A DNA stretch of 64,000 bases from Chelonoidis abingdonii (Eukaryota > Chordata > Testudines > Testudinidae): positions 19,614,505 to 19,678,504 of the forward strand of contig NC_133770.1 of the NCBI RefSeq assembly GCF_003597395.2, written 5' to 3'. A program made the translations under genes and the position numbers. Numbering within the stretch: the first letter of the stretch is position 1; each line of letters opens with the position of its first letter. Below, piece after piece: positions 54,317 to 64,000 of the stretch. Below the pieces are notes generated by a model, which saw only the letters and a program-made list of their open reading frames with translations, searched no databases and was not told where the DNA came from.

Positions 54317-57300
54317 GCATGATCTATCACTATTCTGTTAGCAGCAGCATATTTCCGTCAGTGTGATTGTCGTGCCTGGGAGTAAATGTTTCAGAAAAGA
54401 AAATGGACACAAAGTTCATGAGTTATAGTCTTGTTTATATTTCCAGCCCAGGGCAAAAGTGTGTAGTATGATCGAATGCTGCTGAAGCTTTGTTTGACAT
54501 GTATACATTCAGCAGGGTATTAAAAGCTCACTACAGCGTAACAGTTTCATCACATCTCAGACCATATTTCTATTCACAAAATAAACGGTGCAGAGGGCAG
54601 TGCTGGGTTATTTTTCTTCTTATTCTAATTAAGTTCCTTGTCCAGTGTTAGAAGAAAGTGGCTCCTTCTGCGATTATTTTTTTACTGTAATCATGTTAGA
54701 GGGTGGGGCCCAGAACTCTGGGCCAGACAGAAAGACTCAGAGAAGCAGAGTCCTGGACACAGATCAGGGGACAGGTCATGGAGACCTCCGTCCAAGGCAG
54801 GGAAAGGGGAAAGGAACAGTGCTTGGGATCACTGGGGAGAGAACCTCAGCGATTGCCTAAAGAGAGGCAGAGTCTCGGTTTTTGAACCCAAAGGGTTGCA
54901 ATTGTATTTATACCAGGGAATATGAATTAAGCCAGCACAGCGTGAAAAGTGGGAGAGGCTGGGCAGAGGGTGGCATAGACACTGTGGCTGGTGAAGACAC
55001 TGATTCACTCGCACCCCACAACACCTTCCATTGGTGGAGCTTCAGTGCAAGTTAAAGCTTTCGACCCCCTCCGTGGAAACCCTGAAGAAGCGCAGAGGGG
55101 GGAGCTGTACCTGCCCTCCCACTCCCCAAGCACAGGAGGTTAGCTAGCACAGAGAAGTGCAACTTACATCAACGGGGTAAACTGAGAGCTTCCGTACAAC
55201 ACTGACTCCTGTAACAAATGAGCACCCTCTGCCCACCAGCTTTACTGAATCTGGCCCTGAGTGTTCTTGAAATGGTCTTGCAGACATTACGCCTTGAATT
55301 GGATTGCCATAGTTGATATAACCAATTAAGCCTTAAATTTGTGATGCTGGAGCAGAAAAAAGTGGGTTTTGGGCTAAGAATAGTTAGGATTTTAATTTCA
55401 ATCTGAGAGGTGTCCGCAGTTTCCCAGAAAGTGAGGATTAAGTGGTACGTTAGTATATCAGTGCCATTTTGTAACTGAAATTTTACTTTTAAATACACAT
55501 AGCAACCATAGTAATTAAAGACAGTGCGGGTTTACTCGTTGCAGTTATTTGCTAATGTTTTGTCCAGTCCACCTTTAAATCTCCTATGCAACAGGTTTTC
55601 TACCACATTCCTTTCCACTCCTCTCTTTATTATTTTCACTCTTTGCCTGTGCCTTTCTCTTTTGTGCTTCAGGCCTTGCTCTTCTCATGAGTCATTTTTA
55701 AACTATTTTTTAAATAATTGAAATTAGTTTTAAAAAATTTATGTTACAGAGAATAAAGGAGAAAAGGTTTGAAGGAGAATGAGACAGACTGTCCATATCT
55801 TGAAAGGAAGGAGTTAACACAGAGAGACAAAAGAATGCATTGAGCAAATGAAAATAATTCCAAAGTCGTCATCTCAATTTTGGGTTTAGTTGCAGGTTTG
55901 AGGAACTTGTAATATTGCATTAACTGAAAGGGAAAAGCTACTACATAGCAGTTTTTAGTGTTCTTTAAAATGAAATATAGTTTATTTGAAAAAAGAAACC
56001 CATTATATTTTACTAAATTTCTAGAGGAAATGGAAAGTGGCCACCTAAAAGATTGTAATGGCCACCTGCTAGGATAATAATGATTCTGAATAAGAGGTAG
56101 TGAAACAGGAAATCAGAAATGTAACCTGTTCCCTTATCCATTAACAGAAAGATGGAAGTTATACCACCACCTTGTGCTAAAAATATTGCAAGTTAGGAAA
56201 CAGCACTTTGGTACTTTGCTTTAAGCAGCAATTATTTGCCATAAAAATTCCAAATGATTATAATTCTAAGTGATTATGTTGGAAAAATCTAGCATGTAAA
56301 TAACATCTCCCTGATTAGAAATGGGAAGTATTGCAAGGAAAAACTCAGTTGGTTTATTGATTAGAATATGCTTTTTACCGTGATTTTAGTTCAAATATCT
56401 ACCTCTTGTATTAAATATTTGGGAGGGGGGAAGAGGAGGAAGTGAGCAGCGTGTGGAGAAGAATAAATAAATTGTTCTCTGTTTTAAAATGAGGACATTT
56501 ACAGGCCTTCATGAATACAAAAATCCATCATCATATTGTTTGTCTTTTGCAATTGTTTCCAAGCTTCTCCATGAATTTTGATTTTCTCAGATATTGCATG
56601 TAGTTCTGGGACACTTTCCAACTCTATCATATTTAGAAACATAGGGCCTCTGAAGCATCAGCAGAAAAAAACCTGGAAAATTCTCTGCTTCACTCTCTTC
56701 TCTCTTTTTGTTACTAAGAATATTAGTATTAAGAGAAGGATTTGGGTTTCCTAAGTATTTGTGTGAGCCTGTGCTTTTCCTCCAATTTTAGTTCATAATC
56801 CTTTGTGCTATTTCACCTGGTTGCTGTGGAATTTATTATGATGTCAAGACAATTATGATTTCAGAACCTGAACCTGATGAGCTCTTAGCAATCCTCTTTT
56901 CATACCAATTTTGTATCAGATTATTGCTGACTTCTGTGCTAGCACGTGCAGGCAGGGAGGACAAAATGAACCTCCCCACCGGCACCTTCCTGAAAAAGGG
57001 TCTGTCCCCAGTTGTTCACTATCTAGCTTCCCATGTGTGTTAGCTAACCCAAAGAGGGCATGGAGGAGATGGAGCAGTGGCGAGGTGTTTCAGTGCTGCA
57101 GTGCTTATTAGAGTTAGGGTAGCCGCCTGGTGACAGCAAAAGAAAGATCTTTCCTGAAGTGAATTTTCTGGAAATCATTACATTTATTGCATTTATTTTG
57201 ATTTTTTCCAGCCTCTGTCTCAGGCTCTAACCACATCACATTATTCAGAACAAAACCGTACAGTACATACTTTTTAAAATGTGCTTGATTATTGGACTGT

Positions 57301-57337
57301 CCCATGCTTACATGATGACCATTATGTCTGATTTCAT
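54317..57337. other. No gene recognised
   Basis: Three overlapping plus-strand frames at 54,638-54,925 have no recognised domain. The rest is AT-rich. Confidence 0.5.
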
Positions 57338-57425
57338 AGCACACAGCAGCATGCTAGGCACCATGAAATACAGAAAGAGAGACAGGATGTATGCCCCAAA
57401 GAACTTAAAAGCTACTTTAGACATG
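57338..57425 (-). repeat. Reversed turtle SINE tail
   Basis: CATGCTAGGCACCATGAAAT, CAGAAAGAGAGACAGGATGT and CCCCAAAGAACTTAAAAGCT are the antisense of the SINE 3' part. Confidence 0.6.
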
Positions 57426-57770
57426 ATGGCTGAGATTCTGTGCCACACCTCTAATAGACTGGGCACATTTTCCATAAAATAAGATGCAGGAGACATATTT
57501 GGGGAAAAGTAGATAAAGAAATTATCTTTCATAATCTGAATGTGTTGAAGTTGAAAAAAATGTTTACTGATTTTAATTTTGAATATTGTGCCTTCTAAAC
57601 TGGGGTTCAAAATGTAAGTAAATTTTGAAAAATTAGCATATTTCTATGGGTTTTATTCCACTACAAACAGTTACCATATACCCTATACATTTAGACAAGC
57701 ATAGTTTAACAGTTTCTACACATGCCAATACACCCCTTGCACTTACAGGCCTCAGTGCATGCCAGTGTCG

Positions 57771-57832
57771 CACTTCTGTAGCTACCCCATCGTCAAGTAT
57801 CAGCTACCCCACTTCTGTAGCTACCCCATCGT
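57771..57832. repeat. Two-copy tandem repeat
   Basis: A 23-base unit (CACTTCTGTAGCTACCCCAT start) occurs at 57,771-57,793 and identically at 57,810-57,832, a period of 39 bases. Confidence 0.9.
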
Positions 57833-57852
57833 GATATGCACCTTTTGAAACA

Positions 57853-57996
57853 TCCACAGGCAGGGGAGCTGGAACAGTTTGTATAGTGGGGATGCTGAGA
57901 GCCGTTGAACCAAACTGTAAACCTTGCATATGATAGAAAACCCTTCAAGCCAGGGATGCAGCAGCACCCCCAGCATCCCTAGCTCCAGCACCTATC
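57853..57996. mobile_element. Short hAT-like non-autonomous element
   Basis: GCAGGGGAGCTGGAACAGTT at the left and CCTAGCTCCAGCACCTAT at the right are inverted; the interior (GAGAGCCGTTGAACCAAACT) matches a turtle repeat I recall. It abuts and truncates the 3' end of the pseudogene at 57,998. Confidence 0.65.
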
Positions 57997-57997
57997 T

Positions 57998-60900
57998 CCA
58001 CTGGTAACTATTCCTGCACAGCTTTCGGCGATTGGCTCCAGGAACATTCGTTTAGATACCAGTTCTCCACTGTGTTTGGTACAACTTATATTCTCTGATG
58101 AGGGTAGCGTAGAATTGTTGCAATTTGCCTGCATCCACACCATGGCTTGAAAGTGAGTTATTTGGATACAATAGTGCAACACATCACTTGTTAGGGGCAG
58201 TGCCTCTGGTGATCAAATGGTTGTAGAACAATACCACCTATGCTTTGTTGCAGCTCTCCTCAGCAGGTAAATTGTATATGTTGCAGATGAACTTTTCTGC
58301 TGAAATGGTTGTTTCATTCTATCAATCATCTTCCCCGCGTTTCTTAGAAGTCCATGTTTCTCCATGAATGTTGTCCAAGAAGTTTTCTTGCTGTGCTCAG
58401 CAATATGGGAAACAGTATCACAGCCTGTCAGTGCATGGAAGAAGAATATTGTTTCTATGTCTGCTTGAAAAACTACAGGCAGAAGCTTCCCTTGAATTGC
58501 ATGAACAGGATCTTTTTTTATGTTACAGCCTTCATCCACAACTTGCTTCAAGGCATTTTGTCATAATGTGCCACTAACAGACGAAGATCATCAGTATCTT
58601 ATGCTGACACAATGACACAGTCATCATGTGTATGATTGCAGTGCAGTACAATCCTGGTGTCTGCCTCTTCATGGTCAGCTTGCAAATGAGTTGTGTCCAG
58701 GGTTGGGTTTGATGATTTAACTATACTGTCTTCTTTGAACCTCCGGATATGACAATTTTTTTGTGTTGTGGAGCACTGTCAAGGAGTTTTTCAGAGAAGA
58801 AGCAAGCCAGACCAGGCTTATTTTTTGGATGGGCCAAGAAGTCTGGCCATCTGTTAGGAAGTGGAACAGATCTGTCCTCAGTGATTTTTCTGAATTGACC
58901 TAGAAGCTTTGAAGTGCTTGTGTCACATAATTCCTCTAATAGAATCCCGTTGTAACCTATCAAAAGTTACATCAATCCTGTTGAAATGCTGTCCTGAATG
59001 AAGAACTGACTTAACAAAAATGTTTGCAAGGTCACCAAAGATTGTATATTGAAGAGGTTTTCCCAGTGCCATTACAAGTGCTTGGCCATCCGTCACTACA
59101 GACGATGTGCTAGTAAGTGTTATCTCAGGAGAAGAAAGGATGTGTCTGGTTAAAACATCTATCATAACAAACTTACTTCCAACTCTAAGACACTTGTACT
59201 TCAGCAAGAGAAAATGGAATGCAATACTTTTCTTCCCGCATTATAGGCACTAATGATGTGCACTCGTATGAGACAATCAGCATTTATTATGACTTTCTTT
59301 TTTCTTTCTTTTTTCTCTGCCCCCACCCCCCCAACTGCATAGTGGGAGGAAAATGGATCACAGAATTTGATATGGGGGCTTTCCTCCTTTGGCATCATGA
59401 GCCTTTCCTGAATAACACTATTCAGTTGCTCCTGGACAAATACTTTTGTTATCAGCTATGCTTCCTGAATTGTTTCTGTAGTCAAATCCTTCATTGCAAA
59501 GTTTTTTAGTATGTCAGAGGCTGGCTCACTAGTGAATAATTCGAATCTTTGAAGGGTCATTAATATTTTATTTTCATCAACATGATCACACTGCTTTCAT
59601 GCTGGTGTGGATTCATTACACATCATTAGTTCAGCAAGTCCAAGACTGAATAATTATCTGGTTTGGGCTGCAATTTGGGCATGTAGATTATATGAGAGAG
59701 CCCATAAACTGAGGCTGTTCTTGTGAACCACTCTTGGGAATGAACCGGATCTATGTGATTGAATCTTTGGTTGGAACCTTTTGCAACCCATTTGCCCCTA
59801 TAGAACTCTTCAAGTACCCCCAGAATGAGCTGGTTCATTTTTGCTAAGTACGTAGATCCCTACTGAGCAGAATTTGTGTGGTCATATCAGTAAAAGAACA
59901 GAAGCATTATTCTGAAGGCATGCAGATGAAGCTCCCAGATTCCATCCTGTGGAGCTCTGGTGAAGAGTAGGAGGATGCACACAATATCCATGTACTGCCA
60001 TCACTACTGGAAATTGGGATGGATGTCTGTGTTGCTCAGCACAGATGATACTATCTGGTGACTGAAAGTTGCTGATGACAGAATAGATGCTAGTTTATTG
60101 TGATCTTCCGCAGCATCAGATTTTTCACAGTCCAGGAGTTTTTCCTTGAGTTTCTTGTCATTTAGCTCAGAGGTTCTGGTAATAGCAGTTGCCTCATTGC
60201 CTGCACAGTGATCTTGTGAGCACAACATAGCTTTTGCATCATTTTTACCAGCAGTTACATGCTGTGTCATTCATCTACTTAACATTCCACTTTCAGTCCA
60301 CACACTTGACAATCCAGAATCTTGTGTATGCTTCCCCGGGGCTTTTAGGAAGTTCATTGATATGTGTAGATCTCCTGAGTGTGGAATCAGGATATCTTTA
60401 TATTCTTGTACTGGCCATTTTAGCTCCATCAGAGCAGGGAAGAATGTTTGATCAACAGTCAAGATTACATGTTTCTGTTGAAGATAAGATGTGACTTGTG
60501 GAAGTCTTTTCACAACAATATTCAGTATATCAACTTCATGATCTGGGGGCTGGATGAGAGGCATGTAGCCCTATGTAGTTAATGGGGAGTTATTGTTACT
60601 GTGATTTTTATTAAAACTTGGCCTGCCAGATTTTGGATTTTCAAATTGACGTTTAAGTAAAAATGCCATATTCTGTGTTTGTGCTTTCAAAACTGACTGG
60701 CAATCATTTATGTGTCGATTAAACCATTGTACCAAGACATCATCATTGAGTTTTGGTTCTGCTTTACCTTATGTAATATGAGCAGGAAAGATGGTGTTCA
60801 TTGCATCTGGAAGATTCGAAGTAGGATGTTTTGTGGGCTCAATGTCCAGCATATTAGGTTAGATGTGGGTCCTCTCTGCCAGGCTGTGGACTGTGCAGCA

Positions 60901-62353
60901 TGAAACGTCTTTTGCTCATCAAGTATACACTCATTTATATCAATGTTCTCTGCAGTGAAATGGGTAAATCTTTGTTTAACCAAGTTTGATGGGATCACTG
61001 TTCCATACTCATTCATTACCATCTTGGCCAGTGCTGAGACAGCTCAAAGTACATCCTTGTAGCTAATACAATGCTCAGCAATGTGTAACATTTGGACAAG
61101 TTTTTGATCTTGTGACCTAGTGAAGAGTGCATCCAAGCCCAACATGTTTGGGTGTCCACTTCTTATCTCCACCCGTACACTGTAGATGAAATCTTGTGCA
61201 ATACTTAGCATCATGGACTTTATATCATTCCAATTTTTAATCTTCACATACTTCTACAACATTACCTTCTGTATCCTCCTCCTCCTCTCCTCATCATCAC
61301 ATTCTTGAGTTTCCCCTACCTCAAGAATAGACGAGGCATCCATGAGGAATCACAAAAACGTGTATACACTCTTTGGCACATAGGCTAATGCCTCTTCCTC
61401 ACTGACATTTAGCCCTTCGTATCCAGGACGAGCAAGTAGACATGCACATAATTTCAGTGCTCCATGCACCATTGAGAGAAATTCATCTTCTAGCTCAATC
61501 TTGTAAAGTGGAATGGTTGGTAACTGTTCTTCCTCTCCTCTGTCGAACAGATTAGAGAAAGGGATGTAATGGAATTTGACAGACACTAATAATGTTTGTC
61601 TCTCTGAAGCAGGTTGATCACATAACAATCAAGATGTAGAATACGTTTTTCTTTTGAGATTGCCATATGACTTGCAAAGGAACATGCGACCTCTACACCA
61701 GTTTCATTTGAGATAAAACAGTAACAAGCCCACACAACAGCCTTTTTCTGCCCAATGTTTTAATTCATTACTAAGCCAGACCATGGCCAAGTCAGTACCA
61801 CTATGAATGGTTTCTTGCTTAGTTTTTGTCACTTTTCTCAAGAAAAGTATAGCAATTAGGATGGTATTTTCCTTTTGAGGGGATAAGGTCACATACCCAG
61901 CTACACATACACTCAGCTAATGTTCATACTCTCCAGTCTCAAGTACTTGTTTGTTCATTTTGAATGTCGTTACAGAAGAAAGTTTTTCTTTGAAATTTCC
62001 ATGCTGGCAGAAAATGCAAAGACTCTAGTTCACCGGAGGGACCTTGCTTCAAAGTACTCTCAAGTTTTTGTGATTGCAACACAAGATTGGGTTTGCAGTT
62101 CACCCTTAAGACTGGTTGATGAAGCAGCTTGAATGGATTTATGACATCTGCTAATTTTACCTTCATCTGTGTACATTGCATAGCTGTTTTTATGCCAAAG
62201 TGATGACTGCTTGTATTTGGATTGAAAAGCTCTTAGAATTCTATCAATTGCAACCTTACTTTGGAAATTACCGAGTTTCTGCCTTGCATTGGTTCCATCT
62301 TGTATTGTAGCTGGTCCCTTTTCACTAGCAGCAAAAAAGGTGTCCTTTTTCAC
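57998..62353 (-). pseudogene. Broken intronless frame (about 1,400 codons) with HEEADTR, DTD and TGCD motifs
   Basis: Conserved blocks follow in order on the minus strand: GPATIQDGTNARQKLG (62,300); GYEGLNVSEEEALAYVPKSV (61,430); SIAQDFIYSV and KLVQMLHIAEHCISY (61,220-61,060); NIDINECILDEQKTFHAAQS (60,950); ILTVDQTFFPALMELKWPVQ (60,470); HISMNFLKAPGK (60,360); LLLFTRAPQDGIWELHLHAF (59,970); YDHTN (59,885); VTDGQALVMALGKP (59,090); RIDVTFDRLQRDSIRG (58,970); VPLPNRWPDFLAHP (58,860); DHEEADTRIVLHC (58,665); DTDDLRLLVAHYDKMP (58,590); FHALTGCDTVSHIAEHSKKT (58,440-58,381); ITHFQAMVWMQAN (58,160). Two stops lie at 59,900-59,865, one near 58,597, and several frameshifts separate the blocks. I recall relatives as long uncharacterised proteins in cnidarians and fishes. 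No introns are visible. The 3' end is cut by a hAT-like element. Confidence 0.8.
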
Positions 62354-63401
62354 TTATTGGCAATAATGCATTGTTCATAAGATACTGTTAAGGGATGCGT
62401 CAGGTTCAAACTACCTCCATGTTTCGTGTGTGGAATACCTGATGATGATGATGATGATGATAAATATAATTAATATCTATCACATGAATATGAATAAATA
62501 ATAAATATGTAATAAATATTTACCAGTATGTAGCTTATGCCATGGCATTGGTATCCAAATCAAAACTCAGCTCACTTACACTGTAAGCAAAAGTCAGCTA
62601 TTTTTGAAAGAGAACTGACTGAAATAAACTATTTCGTACTAAGTGTATCTACTTTGTGTAAAGCATAGCGGTGCATTTAACTCATTCATATATCAAGAAT
62701 ACCTGAAAAATAGTTAGTTTGCTTAATCTTAAATGTCGTCCTAACTGCAAAACCAACAAAATTCAAGTACGTGTCATCACATGACCTGGGGAATCTGAGA
62801 GTATGCTCTTCAACAGAGATCTATCCCTGCATTTCCTGAGAGCACAATATTCTGAATTAAGAACATATTCCATATTTGGGACCTCTCCTTTACTTTCTAT
62901 TTATTTTTTAAGTTACAAATGGTAGGTATTTTTTTACTTACCTTAAAGTTCAGAGTTCAGCTTGATAAACATCATTTTCAGATTAAGCACAATCTAATGA
63001 CGAAAGAAAACATGTTTACCAAGTTTTCCCTGGGAAAGCTTTCTGTTTCATTAATAGAGATTTATCCGGGAATTTGGCATACTCTGTAATAGGCACAGCG
63101 CAAACTTACAGTCCTGGGAGAAGGTGCCTTTAAATCACATTTGCACTCTCCCTGTTCCAAGCTGTTCCAGGGGCTATCCCCGGATGTAACTTAGCCAACA
63201 GCCCTTCAGGCCTGTTCGAGTTACAGCAGTGGTATGGGTTACAGTACTGTGGAGATTCCACGCTGTACTCCTTGCTACAACCCTGCCCCCACCCTCACCC
63301 ATGACTGCAAGTGCCTTGTGCTAGAGTCAACAAGGGGATGCTCAGGAGGCAGCCTTACAGCTGACTTCCTCACTGCCTGCTCCAAGGGAATCCTCTCACA
63401 C
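62354..63401. other. No gene recognised
   Basis: AT-rich DNA with a (GAT)n run at 62,441-62,463. Confidence 0.5.
62441..62463. repeat. (GAT)n microsatellite
   Basis: Seven GAT units. Confidence 0.9.
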
Positions 63402-63840
63402 AGGTCCGGCTCAAGGCACCAGCCGACCAAGCACGTGCTTGGGGCAGCACCTTGGGGCGGGGCGGCACTCGAGTTGTTTGTTTTTATTTTTGGTTCGTCG
63501 GGGCAGCGCTGGAGGGTTTTTTTTTTGTTTCGGCGGCACAGCGCTCAGAGGAGTGGGGCTTCTGGCAGCGTGGCGCTTGGGCGGTGTGGTGCTCGAGGAG
63601 GCAGGGGCTTGGCGTGGCACGGTGCTTGGGGTGGCGGGGGCTTGATGTGGCGCTGGAGGGGCGGGGGCTGGCGCAGCACTCGGAGAGGGAGTGGGGGCTT
63701 GGGGGGGCGGGGGCTTGGTGCGGTGCTCTGAAGGGGCTGGGGCTTTGGGCAGTGTGGCACTCTGAGGAGGGCGAGGCTTCAGGCGACGTGGTGCTCGGGG
63801 GGGCGGGGGTTTCGGCGGCACGGCGCTTGCGGGGGGTACG
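63402..63840. repeat. GC-rich minisatellite-like element
   Basis: It starts CCGGCTCAAGGCACCAGCCG and then repeats variants of GGGGGCTTGG, GGTGCTCGG and GGCGCGGC with irregular spacing up to GCGGGGGGTACG. G is strongly concentrated on the plus strand. The long frames on both strands here (up to 165 residues, Pro/Ala-rich or Gly/Trp-rich) arise from the lack of A and T and are not genes. Confidence 0.75.
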
Positions 63841-64000
63841 TAAATATGTAAATGAATAGAGCTTTGAAATGCAAGTCTGCATTGTTAGAGATCTCAAGGG
63901 ATCTCAGGTCTTGTGATGTAAGCAAACAAGTCTTGTCTATCGCTATAGTTTTGATTCAAAGCTCAAAAAAGGAATATTAACATTTAGGAAGATACTTGAG
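63841..64000. other. Nothing recognised
   Basis: Short AT-rich end of the window. Confidence 0.5.

Noticed and set aside
63234..63897. Several 70-165 codon frames on both strands, Pro/Ala-rich and Gly/Trp-rich
   Set aside because: They follow from near absence of A and T in a GC-rich tandem repeat; no domain, and opposite strands are equally open.
1..64000. CRISPR arrays, bacterial operons, rRNA genes or functional tRNA genes
   Set aside because: No regular short direct repeats with unique spacers, no ribosome-binding sites and no complete cloverleaf were seen; tRNA-like boxes belong to SINEs.
37972..64000. A second DPP6 exon (the acidic segment and WWSPDG block expected next)
   Set aside because: I scanned for the expected codons next to splice sites and found none; the intron probably runs beyond the window.

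Overview
This is vertebrate nuclear DNA, most likely from a turtle (Testudines, probably Cryptodira). The organism call is an inference from the repeats: CR1 LINEs in many states of decay, a tRNA-derived SINE with the tail seen in cryptodire turtles, several short inverted-repeat DNA transposons I associate with turtle genomes, and two DIRS-type tyrosine-recombinase retroelements, which are unusually common in turtles. There is no bacterial gene organisation; most open frames are chance or transposon-derived.

Only one host-gene exon is recognised: 37,851-37,971 on the plus strand. It has clean splice sites and encodes 40 residues matching the N-terminal beta-propeller region of DPP6 (dipeptidyl-peptidase-like 6, an auxiliary subunit of Kv4 potassium channels). 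The rest of the window is therefore read as two large DPP6 introns filled with repeats. No second DPP6 exon was found.

Layout. 1-430: end of an amniote repeat next to an unrecognised protein-like frame. 1,447-3,393 (minus): 5' half of an endogenous retrovirus with LTR, tRNA-Lys primer site, splice donor and an internally shortened gag. 5,377-5,501: MITE. 6,689-7,889: 1.2-kb CpG-rich non-autonomous DNA transposon. 9,537-18,636: near full-length DIRS element with inverted terminal repeats, broken gag, long open RT/RNase H and tyrosine-recombinase frames and the diagnostic internal complementary region; its middle (11,330-15,500) is replaced by anomalous sequence. 18,637-21,366: 3' half of an older, different DIRS family abutting the first. 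23,070-23,691: solo LTR containing a 381-base gap of Ns. 24,985-27,800: CR1 fragments interrupted by two hAT-like elements and one solo LTR, all with target-site duplications. 28,487-36,700: CR1, SINE, MIR-like and foldback repeats. 37,851-37,971: DPP6 exon. 38,858-45,400: repeats, possible LTRs and a CR1 ORF2 relic. 47,540-50,600: very old LINE relic. 52,872-54,316: two unrecognised minus-strand frames. 57,998-62,353 (minus): a broken, intronless frame of about 1,400 codons from a poorly characterised family. 63,402-63,840: GC-rich minisatellite.

The most interesting item is the frame at 57,998-62,353. Its conserved blocks can be followed in order through many frameshifts and stops, and three of them (HEEADTR, DTD, TGCD) resemble the acidic motifs of FEN/XPG-type PIN-fold nucleases. 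The best-preserved mobile element is the DIRS at 9,537-18,636, whose RT, RNase H and recombinase catalytic residues are all present.
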